Under the pieces are notes generated by a model. That model was not told the origin of the DNA, made no database searches, and worked only from the letters and a program-made list of their open reading frames with translations. DNA of 64,000 nt from Caballeronia arationis (lineage in GTDB: Bacteria > Pseudomonadota > Gammaproteobacteria > Burkholderiales > Burkholderiaceae). Position 1 is the first letter of the stretch. Every line of letters begins with the position of its first letter. Position numbers and translations under genes: made by a program. Positions 35,854 through 44,865 of the stretch are shown piece by piece. Location of the stretch: NCBI RefSeq assembly GCF_001544975.2, contig NZ_FCOG02000037.1, positions 1-64,000 on the forward strand. The letters run 5' to 3'.

Positions 35854-38800
35854 ATGAAAAAGCTCGCTGGATGGATAAAGACGCCTCAAGGCCTGACCCT
35901 CGTGGGCGTGGCGGGGCTTGCGCTCGCGTTGTGGTTCGAAGGGCCCCTCTTCGCGTTCGGCTCTCACGTGCCGTTCGAAACGCAGCAAAGCCGCTGGTTC
36001 GCGATCGGCTTCCTGCTGCTGGCCTGGGCGCTGGCGTGGGCCGGCCGCTTCCTCGCCGGGCGGATCGTCAACGTGCGCTTCGTCAGCGGCGTGGCGGCGC
36101 AGACGCCTTCGCAGGCCGCGGGCAGCGCCGACATCGCGCTCTTGCGCGAACGCTTCGAACAGGCGCTTGCCATGCTGCGCAAGGCCCGCGTGAAAGGCAC
36201 CTTCGGCAGCCAGTGGATGTATCAGTTGCCGTGGTACATGTTCATCGGCGCGCCGGGCACCGGCAAAACCACCGCGCTCACGCATTCCGGGCTGCGCTTC
36301 CCGCTGCGCGAAAAGCTCGGGGACGATGCGATCGGCGGTGTCGGCGGAACGCGTCATTGCGACTGGTGGTTCACCGACGACGCCGTGCTCGTCGACACGG
36401 CCGGCCGCTACACGACGCAGGACAGCGACGCCCAGGCCGACGAGTCCGCCTGGTCCGGGTTCCTGCAACTGCTGCGCAAATATCGTCCGCGCCGTCCGCT
36501 GAACGGGATCATCGTCGCGCTGTCGGCGGCGGATCTCTTGCGCCAGGACGATGACGCACGCGCCGCGCACGTGCGGGTCGTGCGCGCCCGGCTGAACGAA
36601 CTCACGGAGCGTCTCGGCATGCGCTTCCCGGTCTATCTGGTGGTGACGAAGTGCGACCTGCTCGCCGGTTTCACCGAGTTCTTCGACGACCTCGGCGAGC
36701 AGGAGCGCGCGCAGGTGTGGGGCATGACGTTCCCGCTCGATGAATCGGCGAGTGCGGACAGTGCGCTCGGCGCGTTTCCCGCCGAATTCGATGCACTCGG
36801 CACACGGCTTCACGCGCGCGTGCTGCATCGCATGCAGCGCGAAACCGACGTGCATCGCCGCGCGCTGATCTACGCGTTTCCTCAACAGTTCGCGGGTCTC
36901 CAGCCGGCGCTGCGCCGTTTTCTCGACGACACCTTTCGCGGCACGCGCTACGAAGCCGCGCCGCTGCTGCGCGGCGTCTATTTCACGAGCGGCACGCAGC
37001 ATGGTCGGCCGATCGACCGCGCGATCAGCTCGCTGGCGCAGCGCTTCGGCTTGAACCGCGATGTGGCCTTCAACCGCGAGGCGGCCGGCCGGGCGTACTT
37101 CATCAACCGGCTGCTGACGGAGGTCGTGATCGGCGAGGCGGGGCTTGCTGGCGCCAATCCGCGGCTCGAGCGCTGCCGCGCGTGGCTGCAGCGAGGCGGC
37201 CTCGCGCTGATCGGCGTCGCGCTCGCGCTGGCGCTCGCAGGCATGGCAGTGAGCTACGAGCGCAACCGTGCGTTCGTCGCGTCGTTCGATCAGCAGATGC
37301 ATCGCCTGCAGCAAATGACGCAAGAGCGCGGCAATGATGGCGATCCGCTCGCGGTGCTGCCGCTTCTCGATGCGGCGCGCGCGCTTCCCGGCGGCTACGC
37401 GGACGCGGGCAAGCCGGTGCCGTGGCTCACGCGCCTGTGGCTGTATCAGGGCGACAAGCTCGGTCAGCAGGCGCAGGTGACCTACCGGCGTCTGCTCGAC
37501 CAGGCGTTGCTGCCGCTCGTCGTCGCGCGGCTCGCGGATGCGCTGCGTCACGGCGCGGCGGACTCGCCCGAACATCGCTACGAAGCGCTGCGCACTTACC
37601 TGATGCTCGGCGATCCGCGTCACTACGACGCCGACGCCGTGCGCGCATGGGTGGCGCGCGACCTCCAGCGCGACGCGAACGCGGCCCAGCAGCGGGCGCT
37701 CGATGCGCATCTGGCGGCGCTCTTCGACAAATCCGGCTTCGATCCGTCGCTGCCGCTCGACGGCGCGCTGATCGCGCAGGCGCGTGCGAGTCTCGGCGCG
37801 TTGCCGCTCGCGCAGCGCATCGGCGATCGCGTGGATCGCGAACTGAACCAGGAGAACCTGTCTGCGTTCAGCGTCAGCGAGGCTGCCGGGCCGAACGCGC
37901 CGCTCGTGCTCGCGCGGGCGAGCGGGGCGGCGCTGACGGGCGGCGTGCCGGGCGCCTACACGCGCGCCGGCTACGCCCAGTACACGCGGGTGCGCGACGT
38001 CGCGCTGGCCGATGTCGCGAAAGATGCGTGGGTGCTCGGCCGCGACGACGTCGCGCCGACGCCGGAAGGCATCGCCGGGTTGCGAGCCGCGCTCGACCAG
38101 CGCTATTTCGACGCGTATATCCGCGCGTGGGATGGCTTGCTTGCGGACGTGACCGTCGCGCCGTTCATGGGCTTGTCCGATGGCGCGCGCGTGGCGAACC
38201 AGTTGTCGGCGCATGACTCGCCACTGAAGAAGCTGATCGTCGCGGCGGCGCGGGAAACGACGCTTGCCGACGTGTCCGTCGGACGGACGACCAGCGAGCA
38301 CGGCGCGCAGCCCGCCGGCCCTATCGAAGCGGCGCGCAGGCGCGTCGCCGCCGCACTCGGCAGTGAGGCGGTGCCAGCAGCACCCGCAGCCGAAACGGCT
38401 CCGACCACGACACCGGTCGATGCGCACTTCCAGGCCCTGCATGACCTCGCGGGCAAGCCGGCTGACTCCGCCGCGCTCGATCAGGCTTTCGCGCCGCTGA
38501 AGGACGTCGCCGTCTATCTCGACGCAGCGGACGCCGCGCGTCGCATGGGCCAGGCCGCGCCTGCTGGCGACGCGCTGGGCAAGCTCAGGCTCGCGAGCCA
38601 GTGCCACAAGGCGCTCGACGGCCGCTATCCGCTCGTTCGCACCTCTACGCGCGATGCCGCATCGGACGACTTTGCCAGGCTCTTCAGCCCGGGCGGCCTC
38701 ATCGACGACTTCTTCCAGAAGAACCTCGCGGCGCTGGTCGATACCAGCACGCCCGTCTGGCAGTGGCGCGCGGGCGCGGCGCCCGCCGGCATGCCGCGCG

Positions 38801-39261
38801 ATGTGCTCGCGCAGTTCCAGCGCGCCGCGCAGATCCGCGACGCGTTCTTTCGCGACGGCGGACGCGACCTGTCCGTCCGCTTCGCCGTGAAGCCGCTCGC
38901 GATCGATGCGTCGGTCGCGCAACTGACGCTCGATATCGACGGCCAGCAACTCGTCGTCAGGCCGGATACGCTGCAGTCGATGTTCTTCCAGTGGCCGAGC
39001 GGAAAGAATACGGGGCACGCGCGCGCGGAATTCGCGCCGCAGGCGGCCGGACAGGCCGTCTCGTTCGATACCAGCGGCCCGTGGGCGCTGCTGCACCTGA
39101 TCGATGCGGGAAAGCTCGAAGCGACCGCGCAGCCCGAGCGCTACAAGCTGACGCTCGAATCGGCGGGCCGCAAGGCCGTGCTCGAACTCGATGCGAACAG
39201 CGTCGTCAATCCGTTCCGGCGCGCGCCGCTCGAACAGTTTCGCTGCCCGGATCATCTGTGA
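35854..39261 (+). CDS. tssM: T6SS membrane complex protein TssM (IcmF)
   Basis: An 1135-residue TssM/IcmF. Two N-terminal membrane helices (about 14-30 and 48-66) and a third near 450 bracket a cytoplasmic domain with Walker A GAPGTGKTTAL at about 132-142 and DTAGRYTTQD; the NTPase motif is intact. The large periplasmic part carries IcmF-related and C-terminal TssM domains, ending NPFRRAPLEQFRCPDHL. TssM spans the inner membrane and normally contacts the lipoprotein TssJ, which has no gene in this cluster. Confidence 0.95.
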   Translation: MKKLAGWIKTPQGLTLVGVAGLALALWFEGPLFAFGSHVPFETQQSRWFAIGFLLLAWALAWAGRFLAGRIVNVRFVSGVAAQTPSQAAGSADIALLRERFEQALAMLRKARVKGTFGSQWMYQLPWYMFIGAPGTGKTTALTHSGLRFPLREKLGDDAIGGVGGTRHCDWWFTDDAVLVDTAGRYTTQDSDAQADESAWSGFLQLLRKYRPRRPLNGIIVALSAADLLRQDDDARAAHVRVVRARLNELTERLGMRFPVYLVVTKCDLLAGFTEFFDDLGEQERAQVWGMTFPLDESASADSALGAFPAEFDALGTRLHARVLHRMQRETDVHRRALIYAFPQQFAGLQPALRRFLDDTFRGTRYEAAPLLRGVYFTSGTQHGRPIDRAISSLAQRFGLNRDVAFNREAAGRAYFINRLLTEVVIGEAGLAGANPRLERCRAWLQRGGLALIGVALALALAGMAVSYERNRAFVASFDQQMHRLQQMTQERGNDGDPLAVLPLLDAARALPGGYADAGKPVPWLTRLWLYQGDKLGQQAQVTYRRLLDQALLPLVVARLADALRHGAADSPEHRYEALRTYLMLGDPRHYDADAVRAWVARDLQRDANAAQQRALDAHLAALFDKSGFDPSLPLDGALIAQARASLGALPLAQRIGDRVDRELNQENLSAFSVSEAAGPNAPLVLARASGAALTGGVPGAYTRAGYAQYTRVRDVALADVAKDAWVLGRDDVAPTPEGIAGLRAALDQRYFDAYIRAWDGLLADVTVAPFMGLSDGARVANQLSAHDSPLKKLIVAAARETTLADVSVGRTTSEHGAQPAGPIEAARRRVAAALGSEAVPAAPAAETAPTTTPVDAHFQALHDLAGKPADSAALDQAFAPLKDVAVYLDAADAARRMGQAAPAGDALGKLRLASQCHKALDGRYPLVRTSTRDAASDDFARLFSPGGLIDDFFQKNLAALVDTSTPVWQWRAGAAPAGMPRDVLAQFQRAAQIRDAFFRDGGRDLSVRFAVKPLAIDASVAQLTLDIDGQQLVVRPDTLQSMFFQWPSGKNTGHARAEFAPQAAGQAVSFDTSGPWALLHLIDAGKLEATAQPERYKLTLESAGRKAVLELDANSVVNPFRRAPLEQFRCPDHL

Positions 39262-39908
39262 TGCAAACGCCCGGAACCGCCGGCTGCTTCGGCAAGGTGC
39301 GAGGCAACGGCGACTTCGTCTCGAGACGCCTGCCGCGCACGTTCGTCGAGCCGTGGGACGCCATGCTGCAGACCGGCATGCTCGCGACCCGCGCGGCGCT
39401 CGGGCACGCATGGCTCGATGCCTATCTGGACGCGCCGTTGTGGTGTTTCGCCCTTGGCGGCGATATCGTGGGCGGGAGCGGGTGGGCGGGCGTGCTGATG
39501 CCGAGCGTGGATCTCGCCGGACGCCACTTTCCCCTGACGATCGCGGCTCCCGTCGATCCGGGCGCGCTGCCGCTCTGGCTGCCGAAAGCCGGCGCGTGGT
39601 TCGGGCGCTGCCGCGAACTCGCGCTGGCGACGCTCGAAAAAGGTTCGCGTCTCAACGATCTGGATGAGGGCCTGGTCGCGCTTTCGCCGGTCTGCCCGAC
39701 AGTGCGGGCGGGACCGGGCATCGAGGTGCCAGATGATGCTGTCGCGCGCGGCATGAGCGTCTGGTGGACCGAAGGATCGGACAGCGTCGCGCCGTCGCTG
39801 CGAGGCTGCAGCGGCCTGCCGGATGCCGCGCGCTTCGCCGGCCTCATCGACGGCCGGATCGGCGGCTGGGCGTGGCATCGCCCATTGACGGGCCGCGCCG
39901 GAATCTAG
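39261..39908 (+). CDS. tagF: T6SS post-translational regulator TagF
   Basis: A 215-residue TagF (DUF2094) protein: GCFGKVRGNGDFVSRRLPRT, FVEPWDAMLQTG, GWAGVLMPSVDLAGRHFPLT. TagF restrains T6SS assembly, in other species through Fha and independently of phosphorylation. Its ATG shares one base with the tssM stop (TGATG). The 3' end overlaps the end of pppA on the opposite strand by four bases, so the two operons run into each other without an intergenic terminator. Confidence 0.92.
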   Translation: MQTPGTAGCFGKVRGNGDFVSRRLPRTFVEPWDAMLQTGMLATRAALGHAWLDAYLDAPLWCFALGGDIVGGSGWAGVLMPSVDLAGRHFPLTIAAPVDPGALPLWLPKAGAWFGRCRELALATLEKGSRLNDLDEGLVALSPVCPTVRAGPGIEVPDDAVARGMSVWWTEGSDSVAPSLRGCSGLPDAARFAGLIDGRIGGWAWHRPLTGRAGI

Positions 39909-40726
39909 CCGGCGTCGACGCTGACAATCACTGCGGTCACGTTGTCCCTGCCTCCGGATTCAAGGGCTAGATCGATCAGACGCTGGCATCCTGCCTCGAT
40001 CTCCGATCCGTGCAGCCCTGCCAGAACCGCTTCGATCTCGTGATGCGGCACTTCGCCATGCAGCCCGTCACTGCACAGCAGGTAGCGGTCGCCGGGCGCG
40101 CACGCGTGCGCTTCGATGACAGGTGCCACCGATGGCAGCGGCCCGAGCGCCTGCAGGAGCACGTTGCGCGGCGGCAAATGGTCGATGGTGCCGAGATCGA
40201 GTGCCTGCTGGTAGAGCGTCTGATCGCGCGACAGTTGCAGCAATGCGCCATTGCGATAACGGTAGAGCCGGCTGTCGCCCACCTGGAACGCGATCAGGAG
40301 GTCGGGGGCGAGCGGCCGCCAGATGCCCGTCACGGTCGTGCCCATCGAACGATGCGCCGCGATGCGCTCGCGCACGTTGATCGCGTGGAGCGTGGCGTTC
40401 GCGTCGTCGAGCGCATAGGTCAGCGCGCGGATCGCCGCAAGCGTGTCGTCGTGGATCGTGGCATCGGGGTCGACGGCGAGCTTCGTGCTCTCGCGCACCG
40501 GTGAGGTTGCAAGAATCGCCGCGAGGCGCTCGAGCGCAATCGAACTGGCCCGTGCACCGAACGCGTGGCCGCCCATACCGTCGGCGACGGCAAACAGGTT
40601 CAGGCTCGCGTCGATCAGGAAACGGTCCTCATTCTCCCGGCGCACGCGCCCCGGATCGGACAGGCCGCACGCCGAGCAGTCGCCGAGGCGCAGCAGCGCC
40701 GGCGTCGGCAGTGTGTCGAAAATCAT
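39905..40726 (-). CDS. pppA: PP2C-type Ser/Thr phosphatase PppA
   Basis: A 273-residue PPM/PP2C phosphatase with the metal-binding motifs RRENEDRF, AVADGMGGH, CSDGLHGEV and GGRDNVTAV in order. In T6SS the PppA phosphatase reverses PpkA phosphorylation of Fha and permits disassembly and repositioning. It is last in a minus-strand operon behind ppkA, 40 bases away, with GGGAG before the start. Confidence 0.93.
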   Translation of the reverse strand: MIFDTLPTPALLRLGDCSACGLSDPGRVRRENEDRFLIDASLNLFAVADGMGGHAFGARASSIALERLAAILATSPVRESTKLAVDPDATIHDDTLAAIRALTYALDDANATLHAINVRERIAAHRSMGTTVTGIWRPLAPDLLIAFQVGDSRLYRYRNGALLQLSRDQTLYQQALDLGTIDHLPPRNVLLQALGPLPSVAPVIEAHACAPGDRYLLCSDGLHGEVPHHEIEAVLAGLHGSEIEAGCQRLIDLALESGGRDNVTAVIVSVDAG

Positions 40727-40766
40727 GGTCGGGTCTCCCTCGATGAGAGCGCTTGCGCGCGCTCTG

Positions 40767-42158
40767 TCATTGCAGTCCGACGTCGCGCCGGAAGCGGGCG
40801 CGATCGTGTTCGTTCGTGATCGTGATGGCGAGGCTTTCGTACAGTGCCTGCAGGCTGGCTGCGCGCGCGGCTTCTCGCCGGGCCAGGATGTTCGCTATCG
40901 GTCCGAGATACACAGCCAGTTTCAGCGCGGCTGCCTGCGTCTCTTCGACGCTCGGGTGCGGAAGGTGCGAGCCATCCGGTGGCGTCGCGCGATGCGTGGC
41001 GCACGTCTGCACGTCATCGGCGAAGGCGTCCGTGAACTGTCTGCGACCCTTGTCGGAGGGGATATGCGGGGCGAGCAGTGCGACGAGCGCAGACAGCTCC
41101 GCCGTGCGCGCCGCGCCGCGAGCGACAAGTAGGCGCGCGACCGGCCCGACCTGCGAGGCGAGTCGCGCCTCGATGCCGGCGAGCGTCGCGGTGGACCATG
41201 CTGCGGGCGAGCCCACGCAGTCGCCGCGCCACGAATCCGTGGCCGGTGCAGTGGACCCGGTCTGACCACTCGCCGCCGTGACGAGCACGGTGCGATCGAT
41301 TTCGTGATCGCCGTGCGCGTTGCCCGACGGTCCCATCGCGTCGGTCAGCGCCTGTTGCAACGCCGCCGGTGTCTGGAAGCGCGCTGCCGGGTCTTTCGAC
41401 AGTGCGCGCATCAGCACTTCGTCGAACGCCGCGGGCAATGCCGGGTTGCAGAGCGATGGCGCACGCGGCGTCTCGCGCAGCACCTGTTGCATCACCGCGA
41501 CCGGCGAGCTTCCAACGAACGGCCGCTGACCCGTGAGCATCTGGTACAGCACGACCGCCGCCGAAAAGAGATCAGAACGGCCATCGGCGGGAGCGCCCGA
41601 GAATTGCTCCGGCGACATGTAGCTCGGCGTGCCGACGACGGAACCGACGACCGTCAGCGTCGACGATTCGACGTGCGCGATGCCGAAGTCGGTCACTTGC
41701 AGCCGGCCGTGTTCGGTGACGAGCAGGTTCGCCGGCTTGATGTCGCGGTGCACGATGCCGTGCGCGTGGGCAAAGCCGAGCGCGGCCAGCAACTGGCTGA
41801 ACCAGCCGAGCGCCGTGTACACCTCGACGGGGCCGCTGCTCGCATCGAGCAGGACATCGAGCCCGCGTCCCGCGACGAACTCCATCGCGATATAGGCGGT
41901 GTCCTGCGTCTCGCCATAGTCGTAGACGCCGACGATGTTCGGATGCGACAGCCGCCCCGCCGCCTGTGCTTCGTTGCGAAAGCGCGCCATCAGGCTTGCG
42001 CGCTCGCCGGTCTCGAATAACTCGTGGCGAATCGTCTTGAGCGCGACGAGCCGGTCGAGGCGCGGATCGAACGCGCGATACACGACGCCCATCGCGCCGG
42101 CACCGAGCGTCCCTTCGATGCGGTACCTGCCGAGCGACCTGACGGGCGGCGGTTCCAT
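40767..42158 (-). CDS. ppkA: Ser/Thr protein kinase PpkA
   Basis: A 463-residue Hanks-type kinase. The kinase domain (about 8-265) has the Gly-rich loop GTLGAGAMGVVYRAFD, Lys in VALKTIRHELF, the catalytic loop GIVHRDIKPANLLVTE, DFGIAHVESSTLTVVGSV and GTPSYMSPEQFSG, all active-looking. After about residue 300 comes a helical C-terminal region with two similar repeats (IEARLASQVGPVARLLVARG and VYLGPIANILARREAARAAS). It has no membrane helix or periplasmic sensor of its own. The sensing function could be supplied by the membrane protein encoded immediately upstream, ten bases away. Confidence 0.93.
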   Translation of the reverse strand: MEPPPVRSLGRYRIEGTLGAGAMGVVYRAFDPRLDRLVALKTIRHELFETGERASLMARFRNEAQAAGRLSHPNIVGVYDYGETQDTAYIAMEFVAGRGLDVLLDASSGPVEVYTALGWFSQLLAALGFAHAHGIVHRDIKPANLLVTEHGRLQVTDFGIAHVESSTLTVVGSVVGTPSYMSPEQFSGAPADGRSDLFSAAVVLYQMLTGQRPFVGSSPVAVMQQVLRETPRAPSLCNPALPAAFDEVLMRALSKDPAARFQTPAALQQALTDAMGPSGNAHGDHEIDRTVLVTAASGQTGSTAPATDSWRGDCVGSPAAWSTATLAGIEARLASQVGPVARLLVARGAARTAELSALVALLAPHIPSDKGRRQFTDAFADDVQTCATHRATPPDGSHLPHPSVEETQAAALKLAVYLGPIANILARREAARAASLQALYESLAITITNEHDRARFRRDVGLQ

Positions 42159-42167
42159 CGCGCTGCC

Positions 42168-43046
42168 TTAGGCCTCGATCATCTTGAACGCTTCCACGAG
42201 GCTCGTCTTCATGCGCGCGAACGAAGCGGCGAGCGAAGCGATCTCGTCGCGGCCGCGTTCTGTGAACGTGGCGCCGTCGAGCTTGCCGAGGCTCGCTTCG
42301 TCGGCGGCCCGTGAGAGCGCGCGAATGCGCCGCGTCACGAGCAGGTGGACCATCGCGTTCAGCGCGAGCAGGAGCCACACGAATACCACCAGCAGCGACA
42401 CCAGGAACGTGCGCAGCATCGTTTCGCTGTGCGCGACCGGCAGCGCCATCGGCACCGAAACGAATTCCGCGCCGATCACTTCGTGCATCGCCCAGTTGAA
42501 GCCGTTGTCGGGACCGTACTTGTCGATCAGCGTCTTCGGCGCCCTGGACGGCACGCTGTGGCATTCCATGCACGCGACGTCGTTGATCCGGTTCGGGCGC
42601 GCGATATACAGGTTGGGCCCGGACGGCGTGTCGCGCACACCCACCACTTCCTTCAGCTCGGGCCTGTCGCGCAGGTGGCGGATGACATCGGTTTCCCAGT
42701 CGCTCGGGCGGTCGCGCGGATTGGTCGGATTGAGCATCGTGGAACGATACGAATAGCCCGTGAGGTGCTTTTGCACCGTCATCAGCGTTTCGACCGCGGA
42801 GAACGCCGGCACCGACTGCGGCACGAAGCTGTATTTCAGCTGCGTCTGCAGGAGCGGCGTGACCTGGGATGCGGTGTAGTTCTGCGCCGCGCCCGCCGCT
42901 TCCATCAGGACGCGCGCGTTCTGCACGGTTTCTTCGACCGCGGAGCGCCGCAGCAGATCGCGTGCGGCGAAGCCCGCCGCGACGAAGCCGATCAGGAAGA
43001 CCGCGAGGAACACCAGGTTGAATTTGACGGCGAGCGACAGTTTCAT
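42168..43046 (-). CDS. DUF3365/Tll0287-like haem-type membrane sensor with HAMP
   Basis: A 292-residue membrane protein. A first helix (residues 8-28, FNLVFLAVFLIGFVAAGFAA) leads into a periplasmic DUF3365 (Tll0287-like) domain containing the c-type haem motif CMECH at 159-163. A second helix (about 205-228) is followed by a HAMP-like linker (LVTRRIRALSRAADEASLGK, RGRDEIASLAASFARMKTSL) at the cytoplasmic end, and nothing beyond. This is the sensor half of a receptor without its own output domain. It lies directly upstream of ppkA, so it may feed a redox or ligand signal to the kinase. The start overlaps the upstream stop (ATGA). Confidence 0.85.
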   Translation of the reverse strand: MKLSLAVKFNLVFLAVFLIGFVAAGFAARDLLRRSAVEETVQNARVLMEAAGAAQNYTASQVTPLLQTQLKYSFVPQSVPAFSAVETLMTVQKHLTGYSYRSTMLNPTNPRDRPSDWETDVIRHLRDRPELKEVVGVRDTPSGPNLYIARPNRINDVACMECHSVPSRAPKTLIDKYGPDNGFNWAMHEVIGAEFVSVPMALPVAHSETMLRTFLVSLLVVFVWLLLALNAMVHLLVTRRIRALSRAADEASLGKLDGATFTERGRDEIASLAASFARMKTSLVEAFKMIEA

Positions 43047-43966
43047 GAGTCCACCTCGGACGTTTTCGGAATGCCCGGCCGACGCGGCGGCGCGGATGGC
43101 GGCGGACAGAGCACCGTGCGCCACTCGGGAAGGTCGCGCAGGTTCTGCCGGACCTGCCTGCGGAATGTCTCGGTGCGGGCGAGCGAACGGAAGCGCGTGA
43201 CGAAGGTGCGCCGCACGGTGAGCGGCGAAACGAGCCACTCTGCGATGTCGGAGTACGCGGCGACGCGGCCGTGCGTGGGCGCGAGCGGCTGTGTCGGCAT
43301 GCGCGCGGTGATCGAAGCGAGGGGATCGCGAAACGCGAGCGGCAAGCCGGTGACGAAGGCCGGTGCGGGGCGCGGCTGCGCTTCGAGCGGCTTGCCGTTC
43401 TCGCGCTGGACGTAGTGTTCGGCAATCAGGGGCCGTGGCGCGTCGGCTGTATCCGGCAGAGCGAGCAGGATGCCCCCCGTCTCGATGAAAAGCGACGCGG
43501 CGTCTCCGCTCGCGTGGATCACGGCGACTCCGTGGGGCATTCCGACGCGCAACGCGGCGGTGTCGATCTTCAATTGCCCGGACGAGTCGGCGCCACCACG
43601 TTCGACCTTGATCCAGCCGGAGAGAAGCGAGAGCGCATCGAGCGTATCGGCGTTCACGCCGCGCGGCGCGGCATCGATTGAGATGCGCGTTTGCGGTCCG
43701 AGCGCCACGATCGTCCCGTTCGCGTCCTCGATCTGCGCGCTTGCGTGAGCATCGGTCGAGAAGAGATCGCCCGGCTCGACGGCTAGCGGCGCGTCGATCG
43801 TGAATACGGATGTGCCGCGGACAAGCGTGACCGGCCCTTCGGGAAGCAGTATCGCGTGGCCGGCGTACGCGAGCGGGGCGGCGCACAGGCATGCGATGCC
43901 GATGCCGTGGCGCAGCCATCGTGCAAGGCCGCATCTTGACCAATGCTGGAAGTTCATCGCCGCCAT
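43043..43966 (-). CDS. FecR-like periplasmic protein
   Basis: A 307-residue exported protein with a signal peptide or anchor (about residues 18-36, ending AYAG) and a FecR domain (LLPEGPVTLVRGTSVFTIDA, PGDLFSTDAHASAQIEDANG, IVALGPQTRISIDA). The C-terminal half is Pro/Arg-rich. FecR domains transmit or sense envelope signals. Here the gene heads the operon DUF3365 sensor-ppkA-pppA, giving a periplasm-to-kinase gene order. A GGAATAG-N16-GTT element lies 33 bases before the start. Confidence 0.8.
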   Translation of the reverse strand: MAAMNFQHWSRCGLARWLRHGIGIACLCAAPLAYAGHAILLPEGPVTLVRGTSVFTIDAPLAVEPGDLFSTDAHASAQIEDANGTIVALGPQTRISIDAAPRGVNADTLDALSLLSGWIKVERGGADSSGQLKIDTAALRVGMPHGVAVIHASGDAASLFIETGGILLALPDTADAPRPLIAEHYVQRENGKPLEAQPRPAPAFVTGLPLAFRDPLASITARMPTQPLAPTHGRVAAYSDIAEWLVSPLTVRRTFVTRFRSLARTETFRRQVRQNLRDLPEWRTVLCPPPSAPPRRPGIPKTSEVDS

Positions 43967-43996
43967 GCCTCGAAAAAGTGAAGGGGGATCGCGTCG

Positions 43997-44024
43997 AAAA
44001 CAGCCGGGCTATCGTTTCTATTCC
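43997..44024 (-). promoter_or_regulatory. Candidate ECF promoter of the fecR-like/ppkA/pppA operon
   Basis: On the minus strand: GGAATAG (44024-44018), 16-nt spacer ending CCCGGCT, then GTTTTCG. The CCCGGCTGTTTTCG block is identical to that of the plus-strand site at 19025-19054. It lies 33 bases before the fecR-like ATG. Confidence 0.65.
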
Positions 44025-44047
44025 AAAATAAATTTCAGAAGAGCGAT

Positions 44048-44074
44048 GGAACAAAATCGCGTGTTCCGCTGTTG
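44048..44074 (+). promoter_or_regulatory. Candidate ECF promoter of yceI
   Basis: GGAACAA (44048-44054), 16-nt spacer ending CCGCT, then GTTG. It is divergent from the fecR-like promoter with the -35 elements 24 bp apart, the same distance as at the sigma/T6SS divergent site. It lies 77 bases before the yceI start. Confidence 0.55.
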
Positions 44075-44149
44075 TCGGCAGGACGGGATCGCCAGGCGTT
44101 CCGTGATCCGGTCTTTCAATCACCGATCCATCGAACTCAAGGAACATTC

Positions 44150-44755
44150 ATGATGCGTAGATCCACTTTGCATGCCGCGGTCATCGCGCTCGCGCTGGCC
44201 GCTTCTTCGAGCCAGGCGGCGTGGCACGTCGATAGCGGCCAGTCCTCGTTCTCCTTCACGACGGCCAAGGCCGGCATGCCCGGCACGTCCGCGGTGGAGG
44301 AAGTGCAGACGTTCAGGCAGATCGGCGGCTCGCTTGCCGATGACGGCAAGCTCGTGTTCGACGTCGAACTGGCGAGCATCGAAACGAACATTGGCCTGAG
44401 AAACGACCGGCTGAAAGAGCTGCTCTTCAAGGTCGCCGATAACCCGAAGGCCGTGTTCACCGGCTCCGTCGATCCGCGGCGCCTGAACGCGCTGGGCGTC
44501 GGGGCGAGCCTCGACATGGACGTGAGCGGGCAGCTTGCGCTTGGCGGACAGAGCAAGCCGCTCACGGCCAGCGTGCGCGTCGTGAAACTGGCCTCCGATG
44601 CGCTGCTCGTGGGCACGCGCGTTCCGATCGTCGTAAATCTGAAGGATTACGGTTTGCAGGATGGCGTTGAGGCATTGCGCGCCGTCATGAATCTCAACGT
44701 GCTCGCAAGCTCTGCGCCCGTGAGCTTCTCGGTGATGATGAAGCCGGGCAGATGA
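44150..44755 (+). CDS. YceI family periplasmic protein
   Basis: A 201-residue YceI-like lipocalin-fold protein with a signal peptide (cleaved near SQAAW). The typical opening AWHVDSGQSSFSFTTAKAGM, a core strand set (LVFDVELASIETNIGLRNDR LKE), and LGGQSKPLTASVRVVKLASD place it in the family, which binds isoprenoid or other lipids. AAGGA lies six bases before the first of two ATGs. It is divergent from the T6SS regulatory operon and probably shares its ECF-type control. Its role with the T6SS is unknown. Confidence 0.88.
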   Translation: MMRRSTLHAAVIALALAASSSQAAWHVDSGQSSFSFTTAKAGMPGTSAVEEVQTFRQIGGSLADDGKLVFDVELASIETNIGLRNDRLKELLFKVADNPKAVFTGSVDPRRLNALGVGASLDMDVSGQLALGGQSKPLTASVRVVKLASDALLVGTRVPIVVNLKDYGLQDGVEALRAVMNLNVLASSAPVSFSVMMKPGR

Positions 44756-44757
44756 CA

Positions 44758-44811
44758 TCTGCCCCGGTGAGATGCACGCTCAGGCGTGTATCTCACATTG
44801 GCGCGGGCAGA
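44758..44811. terminator. Long cruciform between convergent genes (bidirectional terminator candidate)
   Basis: A 13-bp stem with one G-T wobble (GTGAGATGCACGC/GCGTGTATCTCAC, 44767-44796) and a TCAG loop sits inside a second inverted pair (TCTGCCC at 44758-44764, GGGCAGA at 44805-44811). It lies between the ends of yceI and the convergent candidate effector gene. There is no T-tract, so the mechanism is uncertain. Confidence 0.55.
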
Positions 44812-44865
44812 CATGCGAGCGCCTTCACGACGATGAAGGCGATCACGGTGACGGAAGCGGCGCGG

